DNA of 64,000 nucleotides, taken from contig CM049321.1 of NCBI GenBank assembly GCA_026874595.1, positions 47,297,797 through 47,361,796 on the forward strand, given 5' to 3'. The stretch comes from Sipunculus nudus. Its lineage: Eukaryota > Annelida > Sipuncula > Golfingiida > Sipunculidae. The translations under genes were made by a program, and so were the position numbers. Of this stretch, positions 1 to 10,563 are shown piece by piece; the stretch's first letter is position 1; the number at the start of each line of letters is the position of its first letter. The notes beneath the pieces are model-generated. The model had not been told where the DNA came from. It did no database searches and worked only from the letters and a program-made list of their open reading frames with translations.

Positions 1-200
1 CTGCACACAAGAGAAATAGACATAAAACCGCAATAAATCATTTAAGCTCTCTTTGCTTTTCCATAAACGAAAGTTGTAACAGTAGGGGACTGCCCTTGGG
101 CGAAAATAAGGGTTTGGTGCAGGAAACATTAGTTTTAATTTCTTCCCCTTGCTTGGATAATGTTGATGTCACGGTACCATAAGTACTCTTTTGAACCTAC

Positions 201-362
201 CTTCCATTCTCCTTGGACGATAATAAGTGCATGTATATTGGTGAATTTGAGCAGTTTAAGTTTCCGGGCCCAGTTATGATCCTGAGGCACGTAATACAAC
301 AGCTTCCCCGACAGCACAATCCTGGATTCCTCTGGACTCCAACCCAAACTGTCCAGACCAAC
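201..362 (-). CDS. RhoGEF coding exon 11: PH domain, N-terminal half (aa 1756-1809); gene continues left of the window
   Basis: The acceptor attttcag|GTTGG and donor TGGAAG|gtaggt bound 162 nt in phase 0. The peptide has LGWSPEESRIVLSGKLLYYV followed by ARKLKLLKFTNIHALII, the first strands of a PH domain in the arrangement seen in DH-PH tandems. The rest of the PH domain and the stop lie beyond base 1. The 5' edge of this exon and its acceptor are part of a 56-bp repeat copied into the intron. Confidence 0.88.
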
Positions 363-505
363 CTGAAAATGGTAAAAATATACAGCCTTACCGTACAACC
401 CAAACTGTCCAGACCAACACTGAAACGGTAAAAATGTACAGCCTTACCGTACAACCCAAACTATCCAGACCAACATGGGAACGGTAAAAGCCTTACCAAC
501 AAACT
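341..505. repeat. 56-bp tandem repeat covering a splice acceptor and exon edge (~2.9 copies)
   Basis: The segment from AACCCAAACTGTCCAGACCA recurs at 341, 397 and 453 with few changes. The first copy holds the real 5' edge of exon 11 and its acceptor; the other two lie in the intron. Copy 2 keeps an AG acceptor, and the copies carry a GTAAGG donor-like word. Confidence 0.85.
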
Positions 506-1093
506 TTCTATTATTACGTCATTCATTCTCATATTGTGTTTTGGTGAGGTGTTTGGTTGGTTGTGAACAGATGCTGGATTAGTAGACTGCAAAAAACACG
601 TCTAGGTCTCAATCAATATGGCGTCTCTGAATTAAATTGACAAAATCCCTGTTAAAATTGTAGGGACTGTTAGAAATAACTTGGAAAAGAATTTAGAAGA
701 GGACGTATGAAACTGCCTTAATTAAATTGATTGAAAAACCCACATTCATAAATTAATCACTACACAGGCTTTTGAAATTGTTTTAACATGGGTCTATGCC
801 CTACTTATAGCAATGATAAACAATGACAACCATACGATATAAACGAACTGTAATTAGTAACCCTTTGGGTTAAAGATTTTATTTGACCGTTATTTCGTGA
901 TAGCAGTACCTTAAACACTATATTCTGTTCCACCAAGCTGTGTCCACTTGATTTTTAGAGATAATTGTCTTGAAATATAATTTTCTCAATAATTACTTAT
1001 GCTGGTCAGGAACTTTTTTCTCAATAATTTCTTGTGCTGGTCAAAAATAATTTTTTTAAAGTTATCTCCAGTTTATGTTTTAGAACTTTTTTA

Positions 1094-1276
1094 TGCTTTC
1101 AGAGAATCTAGCAGATCAGATGTGTCCCTGCATGAGTAGCCATCTTTGTTTTGGCTCGTCACATTTACATTGTGTTTACATAACTCCATCCAATCTGCAG
1201 ATGTCAATTGATTCTGTTTTCGCATATGACCAATGACCTCGACCGCCAAAAGTGGGGCTAATATGTTGTAAACTAT
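1094..1276 (-). pseudogene. 61-codon open segment in an intron, unknown
   Basis: On the minus strand an open frame reads VEVIGHMRKQNQLTSADWME, continues with a Cys-containing segment and stops after DLLDSLKA. It looks more protein-like than the surrounding AT-rich intron, but has no clear start and ends before the next acceptor. It could be a transposon remnant or an alternative terminal exon. No family is recognised. Confidence 0.25.
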
Positions 1277-1471
1277 TTAGAATAACTATGTTCCTAAAAC
1301 ACTTTGTAAAGCAGTTGTTTATTTCCTTTGTTGAAAATTAGTACATTTTTTTCACCCTATGTCACAATTTTCCCCTTCGAAATATAACTAATAAAGATTT
1401 TCTAGCAAAATATATATGTGCATAAGAGGATGGAACAGACCATGGTAGTAGGGCTGCTAAGTGAAAAATGA

Positions 1472-1996
1472 TGCATTTTATGATAAAGGCATGACATTTT
1501 CAGGAGTGATAGGCCATGCACTAAGATTTATTTTAAGGTAGGGAGGCATTATTTTTCAAAATGACTTTGAATGACATTGAAAGGTCACTGGTCATGCGCA
1601 GTAACACAGTTTATACACTGTATATTTAAAATCACCTAAAAAATATATGTTCCTAAAATAATAGGTAGAAACCAGGGTATGCGTTATATGATAAAAATAT
1701 CAAAATTGCATATAACTTGTTAGGCCACTGTGAGGAGGAAAAAGTCAAAAAGGTCAAATTTTAATATGCATATATGTGCATTTTTTCTTAAATGTCCTAT
1801 TTTTTGCCAATTATTTTAGCAACATCTATTTTTAAGCTGATTTTAAATATACAATATATAAACTGTGTTACTCGCATGACCAGTGACCTTTCAAGGTCAT
1901 TCAATGTCATTTTGATAATGCTTCCCTTTCTAAAAAAAATGTATTTGTGAATGAACTATCACTTCTGAAAATGTCATGCCTTTATCATAAAGTGCA
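1472..1996. mobile_element. Fold-back (MITE-like) element with ~160-bp inverted arms
   Basis: The left arm from 1472 (TTATGATAAAGGCATGACAT, then a GAAAGGTCACTGGTCATGCG block) matches the reverse complement of the right arm ending at 1996 for about 160 bp, with roughly 85% identity by eye. The centre is AT-rich and non-coding. It lies in the intron between exons 11 and 10. Confidence 0.82.
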
Positions 1997-2127
1997 CAAT
2001 TTCGCCAATATTTGAGCTTAAGACGTCTAACTATAGTAGTCCCCCTGGGTTTACTGATTTTATCACCGTTATACGGTGCGAGCAAGTACTTCTGCACTAG
2101 ATCAGGAGATTTCTTGTCACGTGATAC

Positions 2128-2229
2128 CTTGCTGAGCTGGGTGTATTCCGCCGGCGCAGTTTTCTTCACGGAACCCTGGGATGCCAATCTTTTTCGTACG
2201 CTGCTATATAACCGGGATGAACGGGCTTT
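2128..2229 (-). CDS. RhoGEF coding exon 10: basic DH-PH linker (aa 1722-1755)
   Basis: A 102-nt phase-0 exon between acceptor catcttgcag| and donor AGCAAG|gtatca. It encodes 34 mostly basic residues, starting KARSSRLYSSVRKRLASQG and ending YTQLSK, which fits the linker joining the DH and PH domains. Skipping it would also preserve the frame. An antisense reading frame at 2012-2338 covers it but resembles nothing and is treated as a shadow. Confidence 0.8.
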
Positions 2230-2390
2230 CTGCAAGATGAAACATAACGTCACATCCGGTGTATATATCACGTCACTTCCTGTGAATATGTTACGTAATT
2301 TTCTTAAGATATTTGTTTACTGTATTTTGAAAAGTTGAGCAAGGGTAAATAATTATCATTATATAGCGGGATGTCATTTTATCTACTTAC

Positions 2391-2505
2391 AGAATTGATT
2401 TGGTCCAGTATTGTTTCCAGCTTTTGTCGCGCCTCGGGTATTGATTGCATATCTCTGTGGCCGATAGGTGTCGCTTTGTACACTCGTTGGAGTAGAAGAG
2501 GATAC
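2391..2505 (-). CDS. RhoGEF coding exon 9: DH domain C-terminal helix (aa 1683-1721)
   Basis: The acceptor tgttacag| supplies the single base that completes the split Lys codon. The exon reads YPLLLQRVYKATPIGHRDM and then ARQKLETILDQINS, the last long helix of the DH domain. The donor AATTCT|gtaagt leaves phase 0. Length is 115 nt. The KYPLLL motif across the exon 8/9 junction is the best single proof that the joins are right. Confidence 0.94.
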
Positions 2506-3029
2506 CTGTAACAGAACCAGAGATTCTGTACGTTTCAGAAGATTGGGAGGGGAGTTTTTTCTTTTCTCAGGCTGGGCTTTATATCTTGCTTAATAACAAG
2601 ATGTGTGACGTCATACGACTACCAGGATACCCCCCGCAAAGATCACCGAATCAAGCTTTCCTGTGGTGGGCCCATTATCACGCTTGAGTAAGAAAGGCTC
2701 CTCAGTTCAGTTGCTTCTCGGAATGATGGCCCTAAATCCTTTAAATGGGTGGTTTTCTGGGGGAGAAAAAAATCGCCCTGTATCATAATGGTGTATGATC
2801 CTTTGCATAAAATTATTATAGGGTGAAACAAATTACCGTTATAATTTAATTAATTGTGCCTTGGCTCGTCAACCTCAAGTTTTGTGTAAAGTTCTACACT
2901 ATAAATTATAGTATTTTATATGGACTCTTATGATACAGTTATAATTTGTTATTTTAAGTTCTTATTTTCAGTGTATATTGTCATTATAATGATAATTATA
3001 ACTAATCGAGACATTTTCTATGGCTCGGA

Positions 3030-3125
3030 TGCTGGAGTTCGTTATTGTCTAGAGGTTCAGGAAACCGTAGGAACTGGAGCAAATAGCCACGTTGGGGATC
3101 GAACCCAGGTCGCAAGCGAAGAGAA
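3030..3125 (-). mobile_element. tRNA-like SINE fragment
   Basis: The minus strand has GGTTCGATCCCC (3094-3105), a near-perfect pol III B box, with flanking text in tRNA-like order. No complete cloverleaf or anticodon arm can be drawn, so a SINE remnant is likelier than a tRNA gene. Confidence 0.4.
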
Positions 3126-4040
3126 CTGAGCATTTTATTCTTCAATTGCCCAGGCTCCTAACAGAAAAACCAACCAAAAGAAAAATTACTACCTTCCTGG
3201 AGGAAGTATCATACTTTAATTTGACTATTTTGGACTTGCACATGGTCCAAAACAACTGTTGTACTGCTTTAAACTTTGGCGATACATATTAAGCTTTCTC
3301 CTGTGATCGATTCTTGTCTGAACACTTTTTTTCAGAGTACCTTCGCGTCGCATCCTAAAACCCGTATTAAACCCTTGTTAGGCAAAATAAGGTTGTGTTC
3401 TCAGGCACCGCCCGCGTCAATTTAAACCCCCCGCATAAAAGAATTTATTTTGATTTTCAATAGAATCTTACCAATTTTGAAGTCTTGCCGCTCGACATTT
3501 CTTTCAAGAAGATATAATAATACAATTTTGATCAGCTTTCCTTTATATGTTATGCTTTACCTGTTTAGCGAAAAAAAAAATGTTATTTTCATGCTTTTCC
3601 CTGATCATATGACATTTTTATCGAAACATACATAAATGGTAAAAAACCATAGCCTGAGAACCATACATTTTTGGCCTTAAACATGTTTATTTCTTCAGGT
3701 CTCGATACCGCTCATGGGGACCACCAATTTACATAAACATTAAAACTCAGATGTCACATTTTGCAAATTAATATCATAGATATACAGTCGAGCCCGTTTA
3801 ATTGAATATTACTTATATATTTAAGCAAGTTATTCAAATAAGGGAAGTGTTAATCTTCAAGGTTGCAGCCCTCTTTATGATACTTTGAATTGCTATTGGA
3901 TGACTTGTGCGTGTTTTCCTGTGTTATTCAGTGTGTTCTCAAATATATGTTTTGGATTGTTTTCCTTTATGATGTTTACTTCATTAGTTTATATAGATTT
4001 TGTACTGTACCACTTTTAAGCATAACATCGTGACACTCAC

Positions 4041-4270
4041 TTCATGATGCGCTGTACTGGTGTCATCAGGAACGATTTGAGTCCCATCCGTCTGAGTAGT
4101 GAGTTCTCCGTCTGTGACACCTGTAGGAATATTTTGAGCAGTTCCTTTTCCTTCGCCAGTTGCTGCAGGCACATCTGAGCCTCGTTCTGATTTACACAGT
4201 ATGTCTCAAACGTCCTGAACAGTTCAGCTGATCGCAGGAACAAGTCTCCAACTTCAACGGTGGCATATAT
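4041..4270 (-). CDS. RhoGEF coding exon 8: DH domain core (aa 1607-1683)
   Basis: The acceptor atttacag| and donor ATGAA|gtgagt bound 230 nt, entering in phase 0 and leaving in phase 2. It encodes VEVGDLFLRSAELFRTFETY, an acidic/basic helix (LAKEKELLKIFLQVSQTE) and RRMGLKSFLMTPVQRIMK, the start of the most conserved DH signature (L-x-PVQR-h-x-KYPLLL). The signature is completed across the intron by exon 9. This helix normally contacts the GTPase switch regions. Confidence 0.95.
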
Positions 4271-4884
4271 CTGTAAATATAGGTGTGTATTTTACATTTG
4301 CTGATTTGGTGAAATCAAATGGTGGTGATCACGTCCCCAGTAACCTTGAACACGGTATTGTATTGATGATTTCCAATTTAGACTAACCTTTTAATAAAGC
4401 AGTTACTACGTACATTTTAGATTGGTGTATATTATAGTAGAGAGAATATAATAATAACACAAGCAACTTGATGTCAGATTTTGTAAGGAATTTGAAATAT
4501 ATAAAAAATGCGTATATAATATAAAAAAATAAATGAAAGAATCTACACATTAAAAAAATCGGAGAAAATAAGGAAAAAAATAACATACAGTCTCTACATG
4601 TTGGGTACTAGAAGGCAAAAGCATGGGAAAAACTTTTATTCTTTAGGGATCAACAGAATATATGTTTATATTGCATGTGTAAATAACAAGGTTCGTTTTT
4701 TCAAGTATTGTTGAAAAAAAATATCCAGGAAATGTGCTTTGTATAAATTGTCTTCGATATGATCGTGTACAATATGAATCAAATGTGTATTGCAAAATTT
4801 TTGCAATAAAATATATTAAAACAAATTGGTGTGTAAAAGAGTTCTGTTGGTTAAAAGTAGCAAACAGTTTCAAGACATAATCCC

Positions 4885-5060
4885 TCTCCAGGGGCGGATC
4901 CAGGATTTGAAAAAAAGAGGATCAAACCAAGGAAGACTGAAAATTTAGGAATGGACTTCATGTCCGAAAAGGTTTGGGTCTAGACCGCAAATATTTGTCT
5001 AAAACACTTTAAAAAGCTGCAACGGCTTAGAAATGAGGGGTTCCGCTTCTGTTCTAAAGG
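4885..5060 (+). repeat. Interspersed repeat beginning AGGGGCGGATCCAGGATT
   Basis: The GGGGCGGATCCAGG start resembles 'GGATCC' repeat heads elsewhere in the window (reverse copy at 10005-10025, diverged forms near 32560 and 45903). This indicates a dispersed family; the right boundary is a guess. Confidence 0.4.
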
Positions 5061-5129
5061 TATGAGCAATATGAACACAAATAATTCCGTAGATCGACGG
5101 ATTTTTTGTGTTCCATGCCAATTTTAGAA

Positions 5130-5300
5130 AAATAGAATAATGCTATATTATTATTAATATAATAATAATGATAATTTTTATTATTAATGTAATTATTCAT
5201 TAACTCATTATTAATTTAATAATATATTATTTCCTTTATTGAATTATTCATTTATGAATTAATTTATTTATTTATTCATTCATTCATTCACGAATACATC
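5130..5300. repeat. AT-rich degenerate TTATTAAT low-complexity tract
   Basis: Continuous permutations of TTATTAAT, AATAATAT and TTCATTCA without other content, in the intron between exons 8 and 7. Confidence 0.6.
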
Positions 5301-5892
5301 ATTGCTTTTATGTTTGCCCGACCTTCTTTGCTTTTGCCGTGAGAATTCTAGCACAAACTATATTAACTTTATCTCGTCAAATATATTTGTCAAAAATCGG
5401 AACTAATCAAGAATAAACCTGAAGGAAATGGAAGCTTTATGTTGTGTAAGTCTACAATCAACGCAATTCTAATGGAACCACTAATTAATAAACATCATAT
5501 AACTAACTAGAAATCTGCATTCTAAGGAATGCAAGCCTCCGTCATGTGAGTGTCCCTATTGTTGAATGCTCCCCTACCCGTGTTTGCATTCATTCACTTC
5601 TTCGGGCCATATTCCAAGGTTCATTCGTGCATATGTGCCTGTACATTTGTGAATATTCTTCATGAAGTTCCATAATCCGGAGCATGTGCCAAAATCTAAT
5701 CGATTATTCTTCATTGGCCCACTCATGAAATGCCCTGAAAATTTCATGAGATTCTGCTCATGACTGCATGAGGGATGGTATGATCACACAATCACACACA
5801 AACTACGAAGGGGATGAACGTATACCATGCTAATGGAAGTAATTAACAGTCAGTATTGGCAATTAACAAATAGGAAGCAAGATAATACATAC

Positions 5893-6045
5893 GTCATCCC
5901 CAATTTCATGAGCGTTGTCGAGTGAACTTTGTAGGCGGTCTGTGAAAACGTGGTTGACCCTGATCAGATCGTCAAGGTTAAGGAAGATGGCGGCCAGTTG
6001 GTCCTCGGTCAGCAATCCGGCCGTCTGGATGGGGTTGTAAAACTC
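5893..6045 (-). CDS. RhoGEF coding exon 7: DH domain, N-terminal third (aa 1556-1606)
   Basis: The acceptor ttgttgcag|GAG and donor GATGAC|gtatgt bound 153 nt in phase 0. The peptide contains EFYNPIQTAGLLTEDQLAAI and IFLNLDDLIRVNHVF, the typical DH pattern of 'F-x-P-hydrophobic ... L-x(3)-IF-xN-h-x2-hh-x-hN'. This is the region between the first conserved DH helix and the second. The domain assignment is strong; substrate specificity cannot be read. Confidence 0.93.
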
Positions 6046-6662
6046 CTGCAACAAAATAATATTATAACCACAAATACAAGTCGCGATTTAAAATCCATAA
6101 AATGGTTAAAACAATTAACAGAGGGTTGATGATTTTCTTTCTATATTTATATTTTTGTCTATGCACTTCAGGGGTCCCGGCTCTCGTTTTTGTTTTCATC
6201 GGTGGTTTGTATGGTAAGTTTCCCCAGGTATGACCACCAGGATGGACACAGAGCAATATATTGTTACCAGACCAATGAGAGCGTGGTATCGCATTGTGCA
6301 TCCAGCTCCAAATTTTAAACATGCGACACCCGCTCTCGTTGTTCGGAGTACATCGGGTTCTTGCACCGGGCTATGCAGTAGACCAACAAGAGCGGACGTC
6401 TCGGTTTAATTAGGCGGCTCAGAGCGGGTTTCGGAAGGTTAGGCCTAAAACTGGTTCTGGATGCAGAGAACCTTGCCATACAAAGTGGTGAAAACAAAAG
6501 GAGACCTGGGATGACTTCAGTGTATAACTGCTGTGTGAGGAGCTTAATTTGAGTCCAGATATTTTTTCGGGGGGGGGGGGCCTTCTTAGGTTTCCCTGAG
6601 TGCTGATTCTTCTGCCGGTGTTTGCGCTGGATCCCAAATAACACTTTTTTCCAAACATAACT

Positions 6663-7228
6663 AGGTCAAGTTAATGTACACTAGCAGTTTCGCACCCGAT
6701 AATTATTTTTACCTTGATCTAAGGTCGTGACTTACTAGGCCTATTCGACAACAAGTTCATTATCGTTCAGTGCTTGTCGAAGCGGATTGTTTCTACGGAC
6801 AGTTTGTCACCATAGAAACAAAATAATAATCATATGTTAGCACATTTTAACGCCAAGGTCGCGCAGCTATCCGATGGTCAAAATATTTAAAAACTTGCAT
6901 CAATGGCACTGTTAGAATAACAATGAAGTGATAGAGTTGCTAGATAGGTCAAGTTAATGTACACTAGCAGTTTCGCAACCGATAATTATTTTTACCTTGA
7001 TCTAAGGTCGTGACTTACTAGGCCTATTCGACAACAAGTTCATTATCGTTCAGTGCTTGTCGAAGCGGATTGTTTCTACGGACAGTTTGTAACCATAGAA
7101 ACAAAATAATAATCATATGTTAGCACATTTTAACGCCAAGGTCGCGCAGCTATCCGATGGTCAAAATATTTAAAAACTTGCATCAATGGCACTGTTAGAA
7201 TAACAATGAAGTGTTAGAGTTGCTAACG
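6663..7228. repeat. Near-identical 283-bp tandem duplication
   Basis: AGGTCAAGTTAATGTACACT occurs at 6663 and 6946, and the following ~280 bp match except for a few substitutions (e.g. GCACCC/GCAACC, TGTCACC/TGTAACC, GTGATAG/GTGTTAG). The high identity suggests a recent duplication. It is in the intron between exons 7 and 6, next to a poly-C run at 7236-7251. Confidence 0.92.
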
Positions 7229-7868
7229 ATAGAGACCCCCCCCCCCCCCCCTCAATTTGTTGACACTGAGCGACTGCAGATCTCTTATTGGTTTCCGGAA
7301 ATCTACAAATTATCAGAAAAACCTACATAATTTTTTCTTATCTTTCCAAGATAATTTAATACCTGCCAAGGATAAACCATTTGCAAGACAAAGTATTATA
7401 AAGCGGAAACGTCACAAGCTCGACACGCATCAAATCGACGATATCCACTTTGCCAATGTACCAGGGTTTTCCTCTGCGTGTATTTTCGGATGATTGTGGT
7501 AGTATTATGGCAGTGACAGGTACAGAAACACAGAAATTAAAACAATTGCTCCACCACTAATGAGAAACCATGACATCACATTTCCCCATAGAAGGAATAA
7601 TACAAGTACCCTCATTAAATACAACGTAAGTTTGCTGTCCTCACTTGTTTCTTTACCTGATTTACAGTGCTGCAAGTGTGATATTTTCTTGAAGGACTCG
7701 GTCGAATAGAAGCAAAAAAATTGGCCTCCCTCCGACTAGAAACGGATTTGCCTGTACGCACTGCCAGTTTATTGTTAATCGGACTAAAGTAAACCGAACT
7801 ACAGCAGACCGCATCTCAAGCGGACTACAGTATTGACCAAACTAATGCGGATTAGTGGCCTAGTGCGA

Positions 7869-8030
7869 AGGGAATTTACCAATTCATGATCCGGATTATT
7901 AGCTAGTAAGGGACCAAACCGATGCATGATCCGGACTACTTACTAGTAAGGGACTAAACCGATGCATGATCCGGATTACTTGCTAGTAAGGGACTAAACC
8001 GATGCATGACCCGGATAACTTGCTGTAATA
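7869..8030. repeat. 40-bp tandem repeat (~4 copies)
   Basis: The unit includes GGGACTAAACCGATGCATGA and TCCGGATTACTTGCTAGTAA. Four consecutive copies with point differences; the first and last are partial. It is intronic with no coding potential. Confidence 0.85.
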
Positions 8031-8131
8031 CGACCTAAGATTAATTTTACAAGAACCTCATTGCATTACAGAAATAGTTTGAAATTCGTTGATAACAATA
8101 GATTGACTTATTTTGAGATACACTCCTTTCA

Positions 8132-8429
8132 CAGCGGTTATATACTACTGTCTTTCCAGATCTCCTTCGCTTTAAACGCTGCTTTGTTTAGCGAGTTTTT
8201 CGGGGTTCAAACACCAGAGCTGGCACAGGGCCAAGAATCAGACCATCGCGATAGGGATGTCGCGTGTATAAAACTTTAGTGTTGGATGCACAACGTAATA
8301 CCACGTTCTCATTGATCTGATCACAATTCTTTGCCCCGTGCCAGCCCTGGTGGTGAAACCCGGTGAATCATGCTATACAACAGCGGTTTAAGCGAAGGAG
8401 AAAGATACGGCTCCACTGTATAACCGCTG
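8132..8429. mobile_element. Fold-back element (~300 bp) with CAGCGGTTATA ends
   Basis: The left end CAGCGGTTATATACTACTG, CTCCTTCGCTT and the AGCTGGCACAGGGC blocks reappear in inverted order on the right side (GCCCCGTGCCAGC, AAGCGAAGGAG, TATAACCGCTG). The arms are about 120 bp and imperfect. A related end, CAGTGTATAACTGCTG, is at 6520-6535. Confidence 0.72.
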
Positions 8430-8824
8430 CATGAGGTGGGTAATTGTGAGGAGGAGATATACGGCAGAACTAACTCTTCAAACCTTCCTGGTCCAACCCA
8501 TGTTAAATGTAAAGCAAACAGCCTAAAGCTTGCTTTGACTCTCAACAATCTGTGATTTATAAATCTGATTGTTATTAATAGTGGAGCGCGACCCCCCCCC
8601 CCCCCCCCCTTCCCTATTGTGGGTACAAAGTAACAAGTTGTTTACCCATTAAACCACCAGCCATTGTAATGACGAGGTTGTAGACGTGGAATTACACTGC
8701 AAACACATGGAAACAATCAAATACTTCACCTTTAATTCGTAGCCCCTCATCTACACCCATCCCCTGGTTTACATTTTACACGTTTTTACTCAGTATTTAA
8801 GTACGCCATCTTTTCTCTAACTTA

Positions 8825-9580
8825 TACCCCTTTCACACTCAAACGTCTTTAAAACGATTTGGGCAAAGGGGTTTACCGAACTCGCTTTAAATCCGTGTTG
8901 TGCGTTCACAGAGGGCATAAGGCCATAGCGAACAAGGGGTGTAGCTGATAGCCTTTATTTGCAGGGAAACATCGTAAACAATTTACCGCTTAACTCAAAT
9001 CTAGGCCCAAACCGTTCTAGAGCGTACACACGACACTTTAGCTAAGCGGGTAAAACGACTGGCATTCACAATTGTTTGAAACCACCTCCAGAGCTTGATT
9101 CCAAAAGGTTCGAAAACGCTTTGGGTTGCAATGAGAATGCTCAATTCGCATTCAAAACGTTTTCAACCCGTAATTTTCCGAGTAGCTCAAAACTAGGTCC
9201 AAACAGTTCTAGAGCGTACACACGACACTTAAGCTTAGCGGATAAAACGACTGGAATTCAAAATGGTTTGAAACCACCTCCAGAGCTTGATTCAAAAAGG
9301 TTCGAAAACGCTTTTGAATGCCGTGTGAACGCTCAATTCGCATTCAAAACGTTTTCAAACGGTACTTTACCGGGTAACTCAAAACTAGGTCCAAACAGTT
9401 CTAGAGCGTACACATGACACTTAAGCTAAGCGGATAAACGATTGGCATTCACAATGGTTTGAAAGCACCTCCTGAGCATGATCCAAAAAGGTTCGAAAAC
9501 GCTTTGGGTTGCCATGAGAAAGCTCAATTCCCTTTCAAAACGTTTTTAAACCGTTTTCCGGTTGCCGTGTGAAAGGGGTA
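8825..9580. mobile_element. TIR element with internal ~194-bp tandem repeats
   Basis: The ends are TACCCCTTTCACAC (8825) and GTGTGAAAGGGGTA (ending 9580), exact inverted repeats flanked by TTA on both sides, a candidate target duplication. The interior has about three copies of a ~194-bp unit (GTTTGAAACCACCTCCAGAG at ~9074 and ~9266, diverged at ~9460). The 113-codon frame inside it is just the repeat translated. No transposase is present, so it is non-autonomous. Confidence 0.85.
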
Positions 9581-10383
9581 TTAGACAAAGTATAAGCCTG
9601 TAGGGCCCAGCAGGACCACCCTGTGGATAGCATACCCCATCCAACGACGGTCTACATCCAGTTGACCTTCAGAATTCAATGAACAGTCGCCTTCCAACGC
9701 CAAATATTTCATTGAAGTGTATCACTTATACGTTGTACATAACGGACAGATAAACATACAAACAGACAAATATTAGAGATTCGGATTCAGATGCAGAATT
9801 AAAACAAATATTCATTTTCAACATGACCCACTTCTCCCCAAAACGTCGTTTACACTATCCAACTTCTCAAGCACTGGTTATTTCGTATTGCACCGTTTTT
9901 CTATACTTCAGCATGCGAGAGCTACGTGTAAAGTCTAGCTCTCCCGACACAATTGTTTAACAATGTAAAGGTGTTGAGCGCCCCCCCCCCCCCACCCCCA
10001 CCTAACATCCTGAATCCGCCCCTGGTTGGTGGTACTTTCTATTTAATGAGGAAAAAGGCATCTATACGATTAGTATGATTTGGAATTATGAAGCCTTCTG
10101 GATTTCAGGTGTTGTATGGCGGGGTCTTAGACCTGGGCCCCAAAATGGCAGTCCCTATGCATGCCCGGTTTCGAGAAACTGAGTTCGATAAAAGCGTGGG
10201 TATACGGCACGAAATTAATCAAACGACAGCATGCAGGGGAGAATCTAATTGAGGAGAGAGTTTGGTGGAAAAGGGGGAGTGGAATAACTCGTTTTTCTAG
10301 CAACGCCCAAATTCCCAGAAGGTGATAGGCTGTCAAACAATCATGTCATTGTAAAGCGCTACCCTGCTATTTTAACTGCTCAC

Positions 10384-10563
10384 CTCTTTCATAATTTTCA
10401 TGTCCTTTCCGTAACTAATCTCAGTACTAAGAATCTCTTGAATCGTCTCCTTCCTTTGTAGTCTGTTTGACACACACTTTTTGCAAAGGACCCCTTCGTC
10501 GGACCTTTCAACCATATTCACCTGGAACGCTTTCTCACAGTCTCGACAAATTAGAAGATTGCC
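10384..10563 (-). CDS. RhoGEF coding exon 6: Cys4 motif and start of the DH domain (aa 1496-1555)
   Basis: The acceptor tatttcag|GGCAAT and donor AAAGAG|gtgagc bound 180 nt in phase 0. The first half carries C1501-x2-C1504-x17-C1522-x2-C1525, the cysteine spacing of a small zinc-binding module. The second half begins the DH domain: RKETIQEILSTEISYGKDM matches the first conserved DH helix (L/I-x3-E-x2-Y-x2-D pattern). The next exon continues without a gap. Zinc binding is inferred from cysteine spacing only. Confidence 0.87.

Noticed and set aside
2012-2338. 108-codon plus-strand frame opposite RhoGEF exon 10
   Set aside because: It overlaps a well-supported minus-strand exon with proper splice sites; its own translation resembles nothing and it is probably open because of the antisense coding.
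9076-9417. 113-codon plus frame in the TIR element
   Set aside because: It is the translation of a tandem repeat; the repeated peptide only reflects the DNA period.
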